Source: Erythrobacter fulvus
Lineage (GTDB): Bacteria > Pseudomonadota > Alphaproteobacteria > Sphingomonadales > Sphingomonadaceae
Reading direction: 5' to 3'
NCBI RefSeq assembly: GCF_028595285.1
Contig: NZ_JAQQXQ010000007.1
Location: 1 to 64,000 of the forward strand
DNA: 64,000 nt
Positions within the stretch are counted from its first letter, which is position 1; each line of letters starts with the position of its first letter. The position numbers and the translations under genes were made by a program. Shown one piece after another: positions 39,088-48,570 of this stretch. Under the pieces are notes generated by a model. It was given only the letters and a program-made list of their open reading frames with translations. It did not search any database and was not told the DNA's origin.

Positions 39088-39501
39088 ATGGCCCTACTCG
39101 ACGTGCTTATCGGCCCGATTTCCTCGATCATCGACAAGATCATTCCCGACAAGGAGGCCCGCGCCAAGGCCAAGCTCGAACTGATCGCGCTCGAAGGCAC
39201 GCAGGAAATGAAAATGATCGAGGCGCAATTGCAGGCGATCGTCGCCGAGGCCAATTCCGCCGACCCCTGGACCAGCCGCGCGCGCCCGAGCTTTCTCTAC
39301 GTGATGTATATCCTGCTGCTCGCGTCGCTGCCGATGGGCGTGCTGAGCGCCTTCCACCCGATGGCCGCGAGGGACATTGCGGTGGTGATGAACGCCTATC
39401 TTGCGGGGCTGCCAGAGCCGCTCTACGCGCTGTTTGGCACAGGTTATCTCGGCTACACGGCAGCGCGGCAGTGGGGGAAGGTGAAGGGCGTGGACCGGTA
39501 A
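39088..39501 (+). CDS. GTA-type 3TM holin family protein
   Basis: A 137-residue protein resembling the holin family of gene transfer agents (3TM type): an N-terminal helix (VLIGPISSIIDKIIPDKEARAKAKLEL), the conserved SADPWTSRARPSFLYVMY motif, then hydrophobic helices at about 67-85 and 105-125 (YALFGTGYLGYTAARQW). Such holins permeabilise the membrane for particle release in Rhodobacter-type GTAs. No other GTA gene is visible nearby; the cluster may lie elsewhere. ATG 39088 has GGAG upstream. Confidence 0.75.
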   Translation: MALLDVLIGPISSIIDKIIPDKEARAKAKLELIALEGTQEMKMIEAQLQAIVAEANSADPWTSRARPSFLYVMYILLLASLPMGVLSAFHPMAARDIAVVMNAYLAGLPEPLYALFGTGYLGYTAARQWGKVKGVDR

Positions 39502-39574
39502 GGGGATTTGCAAGTCTGGCGCCTGCCTCTAGCATTCACGTTTAGTGCCAACTTGCGCGATGGGAGGCTGTTCC

Positions 39575-39877
39575 ATGACAATCGTCCGGCTCTTCAGAGT
39601 ACGCATCCACTCCGCGCTGCGCGCTGAATTTGAAGCCAAATTCGCAACCATCTCTGTCGGTGCGGTGCAAGCCGCGCAAGGCGCGTTGGGCGTCGAGATC
39701 CTGAAGCCTACCCACTGGGCCCCAGACGAATACTTGATGATCTCGCGCTGGCGGGACAGTGCTGCTATCAAGCGCTTTGCCGGAGAGCACTGGAACCACG
39801 CCTACATTCCGCCTGGCATGGAGACGTTTGTCGCCGATTGCTCGGTCGATCACTATACGGCGTGGAAGCAGACCTGA
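39575..39877 (+). CDS. ABM-like (antibiotic biosynthesis monooxygenase fold) protein
   Basis: A 100-residue dimeric-ferredoxin-fold protein. It has MTIVRLFRVRIHSALRAEF, an internal strand EYLMISRWRDSAAI and the FAGEHWNH motif seen in ABM-type domains. Such small proteins are monooxygenases or heme-binding, or of unknown role; no specific function can be assigned. ATG 39575 has GGGAGG upstream. Confidence 0.65.
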   Translation: MTIVRLFRVRIHSALRAEFEAKFATISVGAVQAAQGALGVEILKPTHWAPDEYLMISRWRDSAAIKRFAGEHWNHAYIPPGMETFVADCSVDHYTAWKQT

Positions 39878-39918
39878 GGCGCTTCCTCCAGCGCCCTCCA
39901 CGCGCTAACACCCACGCT

Positions 39919-40359
39919 ATGACCAACCTCGTCTACGTCCTCAACGGCCCCAACCTCAATCTCCTCGGCACGCGCGAGCCGGAGATTTATGGCACCACCA
40001 CGCTCGACGACATCGCCGGGATGCTGGAAGACCGGGCTCGCGAACTCGGGCTCGAAATCGAGATGCGCCAGACCAATCACGAAGGAATGCTGGTCGACTG
40101 GCTGCATGAAGCCCAAGCTGAAGGCGCGCGGGCGGTGTTGCTCAATGCGGCAGCCTATACTCACACCTCGATCGCCCTGCTCGACGCGATGAAGGCGATC
40201 CGCACGCCGGTGATCGAGGTGCACCTGTCCGACCCCAAGACGCGAGAGAGCTTCCGTCATATCTCCTATGTCGGCATGGCCGCGGCGCTGACGGTCGAGG
40301 GGCACGGCGCGGATTCCTATCGCATCGCATTGGAAGCCGTAGCGTCCGGTCAGGTCTGA
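39919..40359 (+). CDS. aroQ: Type II 3-dehydroquinate dehydratase
   Basis: A 146-residue enzyme of the shikimate pathway, converting 3-dehydroquinate to 3-dehydroshikimate. The family motifs are clear: NGPNLNLLGTREPEIYG (with the catalytic Tyr), NHEGMLVDW, NAAAYTHTS, and EVHLSDPKTRE. Its length is typical. It is followed by accB-accC, an association common in proteobacteria. Confidence 0.97.
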   Translation: MTNLVYVLNGPNLNLLGTREPEIYGTTTLDDIAGMLEDRARELGLEIEMRQTNHEGMLVDWLHEAQAEGARAVLLNAAAYTHTSIALLDAMKAIRTPVIEVHLSDPKTRESFRHISYVGMAAALTVEGHGADSYRIALEAVASGQV

Positions 40360-40465
40360 TCCGTCACCAGACTTTCACAATTTGCAGTCTTTGCCACTTG
40401 CCAGCCGCAATTCGCGGCAATAGTCCCGCGCGTCATACGGGCGTTTTACAAAACAAGGGACATAC

Positions 40466-40978
40466 ATGGCAAACGACGCTGGCCAATCCGGCAAGGCAAA
40501 CGGGCGCAAGTCGGGCATGAACATCGACACCGCGCTGGTGCGCGAGCTGGCCGAACTGCTCAACGAAACCGGCCTCACCGAGATCGAGGTCGAGGACGAT
40601 GATCGCAAGATCCGCGTCTCGCGCGGCGGCAGTGTGACGATGGCCGCGCCGATGATGGCTCCCGCCCCTGCACCGGTCACTGCTGCGCCGGCACCTGTAG
40701 CCGCTGCTCCTGCCGCGCCGGAACCTACCGCTGGCCCGGATATGACCAATGCAGTCAAATCCCCGATGGTCGGCACCTGCTACCTCGCGCCGGAACCCGG
40801 GGCGGCAAACTTCATTGCGGTCGGAAAAAGCGTGAAGGAAGGCGACACGCTGCTGATCGTCGAGGCGATGAAGGTCATGAACCCGATCACCGCGCCGAAG
40901 TCCGGCACGGTCAGCGCAATCCTGATCGAGAACGCCCAGCCGGTCGAGTTCGACCAGCCGCTGGTGGTGATCTCCTAA
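40466..40978 (+). CDS. accB: Biotin carboxyl carrier protein of acetyl-CoA carboxylase
   Basis: A 170-residue AccB: helical N-terminus, an Ala/Pro-rich flexible linker (about 58-92) and a biotinyl domain with the biotinylation motif EAMKVMN (Lys about 135). It carries the carboxyl group between AccC and the carboxyltransferase in fatty-acid synthesis. ATG 40466 (MANDAGQ). accC begins four bases after its stop. Confidence 0.97.
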   Translation: MANDAGQSGKANGRKSGMNIDTALVRELAELLNETGLTEIEVEDDDRKIRVSRGGSVTMAAPMMAPAPAPVTAAPAPVAAAPAAPEPTAGPDMTNAVKSPMVGTCYLAPEPGAANFIAVGKSVKEGDTLLIVEAMKVMNPITAPKSGTVSAILIENAQPVEFDQPLVVIS

Positions 40979-40982
40979 GATC

Positions 40983-42332
40983 ATGGCAATCAAACGTATC
41001 CTGATCGCCAATCGCGGCGAGATCGCGCTGCGCATCCACCGCGCGGCGCACGAGATGGGAATCGAGACGGTTGCGGTGCACTCCACCGCCGATGCCGACG
41101 CGATGCACGTCCGGCTGGCCGACCATGCTGTGTGCATCGGCCCGCCGCCGGCAGGCGAGTCCTACCTCAACATCGCCAACATAATCTCGGCCGCAGAAGT
41201 CGCGCAGTGCGATGCGATCCACCCGGGCTATGGCTTCCTTTCGGAAAACGCCAAGTTCGCCGACATTGTCGAAGCGCACGACATTGCGTGGATCGGCCCC
41301 AAGCCCGAACATATCCGCACTATGGGCGACAAGGTCGAAGCCAAGCGGACTGCTGGCAAGCTCGGCCTGCCGCTGGTGCCGGGTTCGGATGGTGCCGTTT
41401 CAGATTTCGACGAGGCACGACGGATCGCCAAGGAAATCGGCTACCCGGTCATCATCAAGGCCGCTTCCGGTGGCGGCGGGCGCGGCATGAAAGTGTGCGA
41501 GAGCGAGGAAAAGCTCGAAACCCTGATGCAGCAGGCCGGCAGCGAGGCGAAAGCCGCCTTCGGCGATGCGACGGTCTATATCGAGAAATATCTCGGCAAT
41601 CCGCGCCATATCGAATTTCAGGTGTTCGGCGACGGCAATGGCAACGCCATCCATCTGGGCGAGCGGGATTGCTCGCTCCAACGCCGCCACCAGAAGGTGC
41701 TGGAAGAAGCCCCCTCGCCCGTCATCAGCCACGAAGAGCGGATGCGGATGGGCGAAGTCTGCGCGCAGGCGATGCGCGACATGGGCTATCGCGGCGCGGG
41801 CACGATCGAATTCCTGTGGGAAAACGGCAAGTTCTATTTCATCGAAATGAACACCCGCCTGCAGGTCGAACACCCGGTGACCGAAGCGATCACCGGCGTC
41901 GATCTGGTGCGCGAGCAGATCCGCATCGCCGAGGGTAAGCCGCTGTCGGTGAAGCAGGAAGAGCTTGAATTCCACGGCCACGCGATTGAATGCCGCATCA
42001 ATGCGGAAGACCCCTTCACCTTCGCGCCCTCGCCCGGTCTGGTGACCTATTATCACGCGGCGGGCGGCATGCATGTGCGTGTCGATTCAGGGCTTTACGC
42101 AGGCTACAAGATCCCGCCCTATTACGACAGCATGATCGCCAAGCTGATCGTCTACGGCCGCACCCGCGAAGGTTGCATCATGCGTCTGCGCCGCGCGCTG
42201 GAGGAAATGGTGGTCGAGGGAGTTAAGACCAACATCCCGCTGCACCAAGAACTGCTGCGCCAGACAGATGTCCTCAACGGCGACTATTCGATCAAGTGGC
42301 TGGAAAACTGGCTCGAGGAGCGCGAGGGCTGA
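40983..42332 (+). CDS. accC: Biotin carboxylase subunit of acetyl-CoA carboxylase
   Basis: A 449-residue ATP-grasp enzyme that carboxylates biotin on AccB. It has [15 protein letters not shown], the Gly-rich ATP loop [58 protein letters not shown] and RINAEDP. Length and order are normal. Forms the accB-accC operon. Confidence 0.97.
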   Translation: MAIKRILIANRGEIALRIHRAAHEMGIETVAVHSTADADAMHVRLADHAVCIGPPPAGESYLNIANIISAAEVAQCDAIHPGYGFLSENAKFADIVEAHDIAWIGPKPEHIRTMGDKVEAKRTAGKLGLPLVPGSDGAVSDFDEARRIAKEIGYPVIIKAASGGGGRGMKVCESEEKLETLMQQAGSEAKAAFGDATVYIEKYLGNPRHIEFQVFGDGNGNAIHLGERDCSLQRRHQKVLEEAPSPVISHEERMRMGEVCAQAMRDMGYRGAGTIEFLWENGKFYFIEMNTRLQVEHPVTEAITGVDLVREQIRIAEGKPLSVKQEELEFHGHAIECRINAEDPFTFAPSPGLVTYYHAAGGMHVRVDSGLYAGYKIPPYYDSMIAKLIVYGRTREGCIMRLRRALEEMVVEGVKTNIPLHQELLRQTDVLNGDYSIKWLENWLEEREG

Positions 42333-42512
42333 TCACGCGAAACGCGGGAACCTCTTGACGTCTAGGGCGCTGAGGCAGTTGATGCTGCAATGCAGCAAAT
42401 AATTGTATAACCGTTGCTGGCGGGACTTGGACCGGGAAGCGGCTGCGGCTAAGACCGCAGTCTCCTCCCCATCGGGATTCGCTTGCGCCGCTTGGGCGCC
42501 AAGGAGTGTTCG

Positions 42513-43823
42513 ATGAACCGCAAGACCCAGATTGTCGTCGTCGGCGGGGGTGCCGGTGGGCTGGAACTGGTGCGCAGGCTCGGCGCGAAGTTCGGGCGCA
42601 AGCGGCACGACATCATCCTTGTCGACAAGAACCTCTCCCACATCTGGAAGCCATTGCTACACGAAGTTGCGGCCGGATCGCTCGACGCCAACCTCGACGA
42701 GGTCGGCTATCGCGGACACTGTTATCGCTGGGGCTACCGCTTCTTCCAGGGCAGCCTCGACGGGATCGACCGCGAGGCAAAGACCATAAGCCTTGCTCCC
42801 GTGCATGACGAGGACGGGCGCGAGCTGATCGGCCAGCACACCATCCGTTATGACATTCTGGTGCTGGCGGTAGGCTCCATCTCCAATGATTTCGGCGTGC
42901 CCGGCGTAAAGGAGCACTGCCTTTACCTCGATTCGCGCGACCAGGCAGAACGTTTCCGGACACGGTTGCTCAATCACTGCCTGCGGGTCAGCCGGGCAAT
43001 GATAAAGAACCCGCAGGCCGACGAACTGGTGCGTGTATCGATCGTAGGTGCGGGTGCGACCGGGGTCGAACTGGCAGCGGAGCTCTACAATGCTGCGGCC
43101 GCGTTGAGCCATTACGGGCTCGAAGTGTTCGACGAGAGCCGCCTCAAGGTGACGCTGATCGAAGCCGGCCCGCGCATCCTGCCGCTGCTGCCCGAACGCC
43201 TGTCGCAAGCAGCGCAACACGAACTTACCGAGCTTGGCGTGCAGGTAATGGAAGCCACGCAAGTCATTGAAGCCCTCCCGCGCGCGCTCGTCACCAAGGA
43301 CGGGCAGACGATCGAGGCCGACCTGATGGTATGGGCCGCCGGGGTGAAAGGCGCGGAGTTCCTGTCAGGCCTCGGTCTTGAAACCAATGGCCGCAACCAG
43401 TTCATGGTACGCGACACGCTGCAGACCGTCACCGACGACAACATCTTCGCCCTTGGCGATTGCGCCAGTTACATCCCGCCGGGGGAGGAGCGCCCGATCC
43501 CCCCGCGCGCGCAAGCCGCACACCAGATGGCCAACACCGTGTTCGAGAATATCTGCCGGATGCAGAAAGGCCGCCCGCTCAAGCATTTCGTCTATCACGA
43601 CAAGGGGTCGCTGATCTCGCTGAGCCGGTTCTCCACCGTGGGCAGCCTGATGGGCAATCTCGTCGGCGGAAGTCTCGCGATCGAAGGGCGGTTGGCGCGG
43701 TTCATCTACACCTCGCTCTACCGCCTTCACCTGTGGGGCATTCACGGCTGGATCAAAGGCACCTTCCTGATGCTGATCGGGCGGGTGAACCGGATCGTGC
43801 GGCCGCGCCTGAAGCTGCATTAG
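42513..43823 (+). CDS. Type II NADH:quinone oxidoreductase (NDH-2-like)
   Basis: A 436-residue FAD/NAD-dependent oxidoreductase with two dinucleotide-binding motifs: VVVGGGAGGLELVRRLG for FAD near the start and VSIVGAGATGVELAAEL for NADH near residue 180. It also has WAAGVKG and FALGDCASY, and a C-terminal amphipathic membrane-attachment region with LYRLHLWGIHGW. It would transfer electrons from NADH to quinone without pumping. ATG 42513 is preferred over earlier codons in the frame because AAGGAG precedes it. Confidence 0.9.
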   Translation: MNRKTQIVVVGGGAGGLELVRRLGAKFGRKRHDIILVDKNLSHIWKPLLHEVAAGSLDANLDEVGYRGHCYRWGYRFFQGSLDGIDREAKTISLAPVHDEDGRELIGQHTIRYDILVLAVGSISNDFGVPGVKEHCLYLDSRDQAERFRTRLLNHCLRVSRAMIKNPQADELVRVSIVGAGATGVELAAELYNAAAALSHYGLEVFDESRLKVTLIEAGPRILPLLPERLSQAAQHELTELGVQVMEATQVIEALPRALVTKDGQTIEADLMVWAAGVKGAEFLSGLGLETNGRNQFMVRDTLQTVTDDNIFALGDCASYIPPGEERPIPPRAQAAHQMANTVFENICRMQKGRPLKHFVYHDKGSLISLSRFSTVGSLMGNLVGGSLAIEGRLARFIYTSLYRLHLWGIHGWIKGTFLMLIGRVNRIVRPRLKLH

Positions 43824-44227
43824 AAGTCGATCTTGAGCCGCACCTCGCCGCCCCGCGCGTTGAAGCCGCCAACGCCGGGGCTGGTTCCGTTAAGCTCGAT
43901 TGCGGCCGTGTCCGACAGGCGGAAACGTGCACGCGGAATGCCAATGCCAAAATCGTCGACATCCGGCAGAATATCAGGGCCTATGCGCGGAGAAGGCGCA
44001 GTCTTGCGGCACACGACGATTTCCGGATTGAGCGGATCGGGTTCCTCCGCAACGCACTCGCCGGGAGGCGGCGGGGCAAGCGGGAGCAGGTCGATCACCA
44101 GCGTGCCGTCGGCGCGCTGCTCCATGGGCAAGTGGGTTGGTACTTCGGTTTCCGCTACGAAAGGGGCAGGGTCCGAAGTCTGGGGCGGCAATTCCGTCAC
44201 TGGCACCCCTCCTTGCGACGTAATCAA
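43820..44227 (-). CDS. Hypothetical protein, Pro-rich
   Basis: A 135-residue protein without a clear signal peptide or helix, rich in Pro, Glu and Asp, with a central GECVAEEPDPLNPEIVVC segment and C-terminal FNARGGEVRLKIDF that resembles an outer-membrane barrel end. I do not recognise it. Its start overlaps the stop of the GFA gene (ATGA) and its 3' end overlaps NDH-2 by four bases. Confidence 0.55.
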   Translation of the reverse strand: MITSQGGVPVTELPPQTSDPAPFVAETEVPTHLPMEQRADGTLVIDLLPLAPPPPGECVAEEPDPLNPEIVVCRKTAPSPRIGPDILPDVDDFGIGIPRARFRLSDTAAIELNGTSPGVGGFNARGGEVRLKIDF

Positions 44228-44679
44228 TCGAAACTGAAGCCTGGCGCTTTCGCTTGCGCGATAATCTCCTCGCCGGTCAGCTTCGGACTTTCCTGAAGAA
44301 TATCATACCAGTCCGGCTTTTCGTCCACGAAAATCTGCTGCTCGATCCCGAAACCGTCCGGTAGATCGAACAGGCCTGCAAGAAACGAGCGGTTGCCGGT
44401 TGGAAGGAAGCGGAACCACAGATTGCTGCCGCAGGTGCCGCAAAAAGCGCGTTCGGCCCATGGGCTGGAGCGGTACACCGTGACCGCATCCTCGCCAGAG
44501 ATGCTGAAAGTCTCTCCCTTCACCCCGGCATAGAATGCGCCGCCCCAACGCTGGCACATCGCACAGTGACAGATATCGACCTCAGGCTGCATAGCTGCGA
44601 CGGTAATATTTACCGCGCCGCACAAGCAGTGCCCGCTGACAGGCTCCGGCAAAGGCGCCACTGACGGCTTGCCGCTCAC
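44224..44679 (-). CDS. GFA family (formaldehyde-activating-like) zinc protein
   Basis: A 151-residue protein with three Cys motifs: CLCG near residue 20, CHCAMCQ near 40 and CGTCGSN near 75, which bind zinc in this family. The glutathione-dependent formaldehyde-activating enzyme is the named member, but most GFA proteins have no proven activity. The start is GTG 44679, which overlaps the Lrp-type stop (GTGA). Confidence 0.85.
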   Translation of the reverse strand: MSGKPSVAPLPEPVSGHCLCGAVNITVAAMQPEVDICHCAMCQRWGGAFYAGVKGETFSISGEDAVTVYRSSPWAERAFCGTCGSNLWFRFLPTGNRSFLAGLFDLPDGFGIEQQIFVDEKPDWYDILQESPKLTGEEIIAQAKAPGFSFD

Positions 44680-45137
44680 AGCGGGACGCCGGGTTCCTGC
44701 TTTGCGGTGCGGATCGTCAGCGAGGTCTTGACGCTCTCGACATTCGGCGCAGGGGTCAGCTTGCCAGTCAGGAATTCCTGAAAGCTTTGCAGGTCCTTGC
44801 TCACGATCTTCAGGATGAAATCGATCTCGCCATTGAGCATGTGGCACTCGCGCACCTCGGGCAGCGCGCGCATGTGCTCCTCGAACTCGCGCAGCGCGCT
44901 TTCGGCCTGGCTCTTGAGACTGACCATCGCGAACACGGTGATCGCAAAGCCGAGCTTCGAAGGATCGAGATCGGCGTGATAGCCGCGGATTACTCCGTCT
45001 TCCTCCAGCCCCCGGACGCGGCGCAGACAGGGTGGTGCCGTTAAGCCGACGCGCTGCGCCAGTTCGACATTGGTGACGCGGCCTTCCGCCTGCAGTTCTG
45101 CCAGCAGGCGACGATCGATTTCATCCAGATTGGCCAC
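44676..45137 (-). CDS. Lrp/AsnC-family transcriptional regulator
   Basis: A 153-residue regulator: HTH at about 4-60 (LDEIDRRLLAELQAEGRV, then LAQRVGLTAPPCLRRVRGL) and an RAM effector domain with VRECHMLNGEIDFILKIVSKD. Start GTG 45137 fits with GGAGGAG ten bases upstream; TTG 45146 is too close to it. Probably amino-acid responsive and regulating its own GFA/hypothetical operon. It is divergent from the histidine kinase. Confidence 0.9.
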   Translation of the reverse strand: MANLDEIDRRLLAELQAEGRVTNVELAQRVGLTAPPCLRRVRGLEEDGVIRGYHADLDPSKLGFAITVFAMVSLKSQAESALREFEEHMRALPEVRECHMLNGEIDFILKIVSKDLQSFQEFLTGKLTPAPNVESVKTSLTIRTAKQEPGVPL

Positions 45138-45390
45138 TCGGCTCAAACTCCTCCGGCACCGTGCCGTTCACCAGACGGCAACGCCACGTGCCCTATCATC
45201 GAAAGGGTAAGAAGAGGCGCGCCGGATGGCCCGCTTCGCTAATATTATTAGGTCTGCCAGCAATTGTCCCGCTTTGCAACGCACCTTGCGCGTCAGACTG
45301 TGACAATTCCATCTGGCTGATAGAAGATCTGCGTATAGATGCGCGAAGCGACTGCCTGGTGCGGCGCTTCCAGTCACCGATTCGGACGCG

Positions 45391-47166
45391 GTGGCCCAGA
45401 GGTTTGGGAGTACCTGCTTGTTCTTCGACGATCGCCTTGCCACCGTGCTGCGCCAACGCGCTTCCGGCGAGGCGGGATTGCGGACGCAGTACCGGCAATT
45501 GCTCGATCTGCTCGGCAAGGATCGGACCCACGGACCCGGGCGGCGCGAACAGAGCCTGATTGCGGCAGCCTGGCGACGTATGGACGCACTGGCCGATACG
45601 ATCCCGGCCGACGAACGGGCACGGATCATCCGCGAACCGGGCTGGCGCTTTCGCAGTGCGGATCTGGCAGCCCATCTGGCCGAGCAGGAACCAAAAGTCG
45701 CCGCTGCCGGGCTGACCCGGGCAGACCTTACAGTCGAGGACTGGACCGCATTGATACCGCATCTGCCGGTGCGGGCGCGCGGATTCCTGCGGTTGCGGCG
45801 CGATCTGCCAGTTGATGTCGAAGCCCTGCTGGCAAGGCTGGGCGTGCATGATCGCGGATTGCCGAGCCCTGTGAACGAGCCCGAGGCGGAGGCGGTGGCC
45901 GAGCCGGTCGTGGCGCAGCCCGCCCCGCGGCGGTCAATCAGGACACGGCCCGCCGTGTCGCACCCGCGCGAGCACGACGAGACCGGACGCAGCGAAATCT
46001 CCGCGCTGGTCGAACGGATCGCCCAGTTCCGCCGGGAACGCAGCGAAAGCGCGAATGACAGCGACATTGCCCCGCGCCTGCCGCTCGATGAATTGTCGGA
46101 GATGCCCGAACGGCCGGTGGCCAGCTTCGGATTTGCCACCGATGTATCAGGCCGAATCGAATGGGCATCGGGCGAGATTGCGCCGATGATCATCGGCACC
46201 CGTATCGCCGCTGCCCGGCGGCCGGCAGAGATTACAGCTTCGGCAAATATCATTGATCGGGCCTTTGCCCGCCGTCAGCCGATAAATGCGGTGCCGTTCT
46301 CGCTGGGAGGCGCCTCTGCCATCGCAGGCGACTGGTTGCTCGATGCCCAACCCGGTTTCAGCGTCGAGGGGCATTTTACCGGCTATGTCGGGCGGTTCCG
46401 GCGACCGCCTGCCGATAGCCGCGAAGCCTCCGGTTCAGAGAGGCAAGAGGCCGACCGCATCCGTCAACTGCTCCACGAATTGCGCACGCCCGTAACGGCG
46501 GTGCAGGGATATGCCGAAGTCATCCAGCAACAACTCTTCGGCCCGGCACCTCATGAATATCGCGCGCTGGCCGCAGCAATAGCGGCGGACGCTGCTCGCA
46601 TTCTCGCCGGGTTCGAGGAACTTGACCGGCTTGCGCGACTGGAAACCGGCGCCCTCGGCATCGAGTCTGGAGAGGCCGATCTGGCGCAGCTTGTTCGCCG
46701 CATTCTCGATCAGCTTGCGCCGGTTCTCGAACCGCGCGGCGCCGGGATCGCGCTCCGGATGGCGGCAGATGCCAATCTTCTCGCCGTCTGCGACAGCGAT
46801 GCTGCAGAAGCCCTGCTTTGGCGGGTTCTGGCGAGTCTTGCGACGATTTGCGGCGACCACGAGATGTTGGAGGCACAGCTTATCCCGGTGATCGGCACGA
46901 AAGGGGCCTTCGCCCGGCTCTCGTGCACCTTGCCCGCCGCCCTTGCACGGGAAGCCAATGTTTTCGCAGCCACTACAAAGCCCCAGGACAGCGCAATCAA
47001 TGCCGGGCTGTTCGGCGCAGGTTTCGCCTTCCGGCTGGCCCGGGCGGAGGCACGCGCAGCTGGCGGCACGCTGGAGCGCGAAGATGACCGGCTGGTGATG
47101 ACATTGCCGCTTCTGACCGGCACCGAAGGGCTGCAAGGACAGATGACGTCCGGAATCGCGGGCTAG
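45391..47166 (+). CDS. Histidine kinase-like protein with degenerate ATPase domain
   Basis: A 591-residue protein. Residues 1-180 form an unassigned helical, Arg/Leu-rich region; ~185-235 is disordered; ~240-340 looks PAS-like. A HisKA helix has the phospho-acceptor His at about 362 (LLHELRTPVTAVQGYAEV). The following ATPase-like part lacks the usual N-box Asn (EALLWRVLASLATI at ~473-486), and its G2-like GLFGAGFAFRLARAEARAAGG is poor. No transmembrane helix is seen. The only plausible start is GTG 45391, as a stop lies 90 bases upstream with no other start between. No response regulator is adjacent. Confidence 0.75.
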   Translation: MAQRFGSTCLFFDDRLATVLRQRASGEAGLRTQYRQLLDLLGKDRTHGPGRREQSLIAAAWRRMDALADTIPADERARIIREPGWRFRSADLAAHLAEQEPKVAAAGLTRADLTVEDWTALIPHLPVRARGFLRLRRDLPVDVEALLARLGVHDRGLPSPVNEPEAEAVAEPVVAQPAPRRSIRTRPAVSHPREHDETGRSEISALVERIAQFRRERSESANDSDIAPRLPLDELSEMPERPVASFGFATDVSGRIEWASGEIAPMIIGTRIAAARRPAEITASANIIDRAFARRQPINAVPFSLGGASAIAGDWLLDAQPGFSVEGHFTGYVGRFRRPPADSREASGSERQEADRIRQLLHELRTPVTAVQGYAEVIQQQLFGPAPHEYRALAAAIAADAARILAGFEELDRLARLETGALGIESGEADLAQLVRRILDQLAPVLEPRGAGIALRMAADANLLAVCDSDAAEALLWRVLASLATICGDHEMLEAQLIPVIGTKGAFARLSCTLPAALAREANVFAATTKPQDSAINAGLFGAGFAFRLARAEARAAGGTLEREDDRLVMTLPLLTGTEGLQGQMTSGIAG

Positions 47167-47177
47167 ATCGGGGTTCG

Positions 47178-48197
47178 GTGGCCCGGCACATGACGCCAGT
47201 TTCCATGCTGAACCCTCCGGCGCCGAGCGCCACAGCCCAGTTCGCTCCTCACTTCGGCCAGCGGGTGCTGCTCACGATCGACACCGAGGAGGAATTTGAT
47301 TGGAGCGCACCTTTCAGGCGCGACGGCTATGGGCTCAGCCACGTCAAAGCCCTGCCGCGATTCCAGAACTTCTGCGAGGAAATCGGGGCCCATCCGGTCT
47401 ATCTCGTGGACTGGCCCGTCGCGACCGATCCGGCCGCGGTCGAGATCATCGGCGATGCTGTGCGTCGCGGAACCGCCGATATCGGCGTGCAGCTTCATCC
47501 CTGGGTCAATCCGCCGTTCGGGGAGGAGATCACCACCGCCAACACTTTCGCCGGCAACCTGCCCCACACGCTGGAAGCGGCGAAATTCACGATGCTGCGC
47601 GACCGGATCGAGCAAGCATTCGGCACAGCGCCGCTGATCTATCGTGCAGGACGATACGGGCTTGGCCCCGGAACAGCCGGACTCCTGAAGGCTGCAGGTA
47701 TCCGGATCGACACCTCGGTGCGGCCTCTGTTCGATTACAGCGCCAAAGGTGGGCCGGACTACTCGCGCCATCCGCTGGTGCCTTATTGGGCGGATGCGGA
47801 ACGCGAATTGCTCGAACTGCCCATCACCAGCGTGCACTGGGGGCTGCTGCGCAATCTTGGTGCCGGGCTGCAGCGGCTGTCGACAAGAATACCGCTCGCG
47901 CTGGGCGCCTTATCGCGCCTGAGCCTGCTTGAACGGATCGCGCTCACCCCCGAAGGCGTGTCGATCGAGGAAGCCATCCGCGGGATCGACATCGCACATG
48001 GCAGCGGGTTGCCGGTGCTGGTGCTCTCGTTTCACAGTCCGACGCTCGCAGCAGGCTTTACACGTTATGCAGCGGACGAAGCCGGAGTCGAAGCGCTGTA
48101 TGGGTGGCTTGCGCGGATCTATGCCGATCTCGACCGGCGCGGCATTTCCAGCTGCACCGTCGCCGACATTATCTCTGCCACGTCGGACAATGCCTGA
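47178..48197 (+). CDS. WalW-type polysaccharide deacetylase
   Basis: A 339-residue NodB-like TIM-barrel protein. It has VLLTIDTEEEF near residue 30, VQLHPWVNPP (metal-site His) at about 95, YRAGRYGLG and VLSFHSPTLAAGFTRY. The family removes N-acetyl groups from polysaccharides. The pattern matches WalW-like polysaccharide deacetylases, whose substrates are unknown. GTG 47178 and ATG 47190 are both possible starts. It lies 11 bases after the degenerate kinase gene and is likely co-transcribed. Confidence 0.8.
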   Translation: MARHMTPVSMLNPPAPSATAQFAPHFGQRVLLTIDTEEEFDWSAPFRRDGYGLSHVKALPRFQNFCEEIGAHPVYLVDWPVATDPAAVEIIGDAVRRGTADIGVQLHPWVNPPFGEEITTANTFAGNLPHTLEAAKFTMLRDRIEQAFGTAPLIYRAGRYGLGPGTAGLLKAAGIRIDTSVRPLFDYSAKGGPDYSRHPLVPYWADAERELLELPITSVHWGLLRNLGAGLQRLSTRIPLALGALSRLSLLERIALTPEGVSIEEAIRGIDIAHGSGLPVLVLSFHSPTLAAGFTRYAADEAGVEALYGWLARIYADLDRRGISSCTVADIISATSDNA

Positions 48198-48284
48198 AGC
48201 AGCACGTCGCCCTTCCCCGCTTGTCTCGAAACGTGCAGCGGAGTAGGGGCTGGCACTCGCCCTGTCTCCGGACCCTTGAATCAA

Positions 48285-48357
48285 GGGCCTGTAGCTCAGC
48301 GGTTAGAGCTGGCCGCTCATAACGGCTAGGTCGCGGGTTCGAATCCTGCCGGGCCCA
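48285..48357 (+). tRNA. tRNA with anticodon CAT, probably tRNA-Ile2 (or Met)
   Basis: A 73-base cloverleaf: acceptor GGGCCTG paired with CGGGCCC, D-arm GCTC...GAGC, anticodon loop CTCATAA closed by GCCG/CGGC, and T-loop TTCGAAT. The genomic 3' end reads CCG, not CCA, so CCA must be added. CAT tRNAs of this sequence type are usually the lysidine-modified Ile2 in alphaproteobacteria, but elongator Met cannot be excluded. Confidence 0.85.
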
Positions 48358-48381
48358 CCGGAGGGGCGAGAAGTACAATGT

Positions 48382-48458
<77 letters not shown>

Positions 48459-48511
48459 ACTCCTCTTTTTCTCATGTTTTCAGATACTTCTGTAAGACGT
48501 GACGGAAAAGA

Positions 48512-48531
48512 GGGGCACATAAAAGGGGCAC
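48512..48531 (+). repeat. Candidate integrase arm site, left
   Basis: GGGGCAC-ATAAAA-GGGGCAC, two tandem half-sites. Its last 16 bases are identical to 54315-54330 near the other end. It lies about 54 bases inside the left attachment core. Position and tandem structure suggest integrase arm-binding. Confidence 0.65.
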
Positions 48532-48570
48532 ATTCAGCGGGCGCTGTGGGCCAGCTGCCCGAGTCCATTG

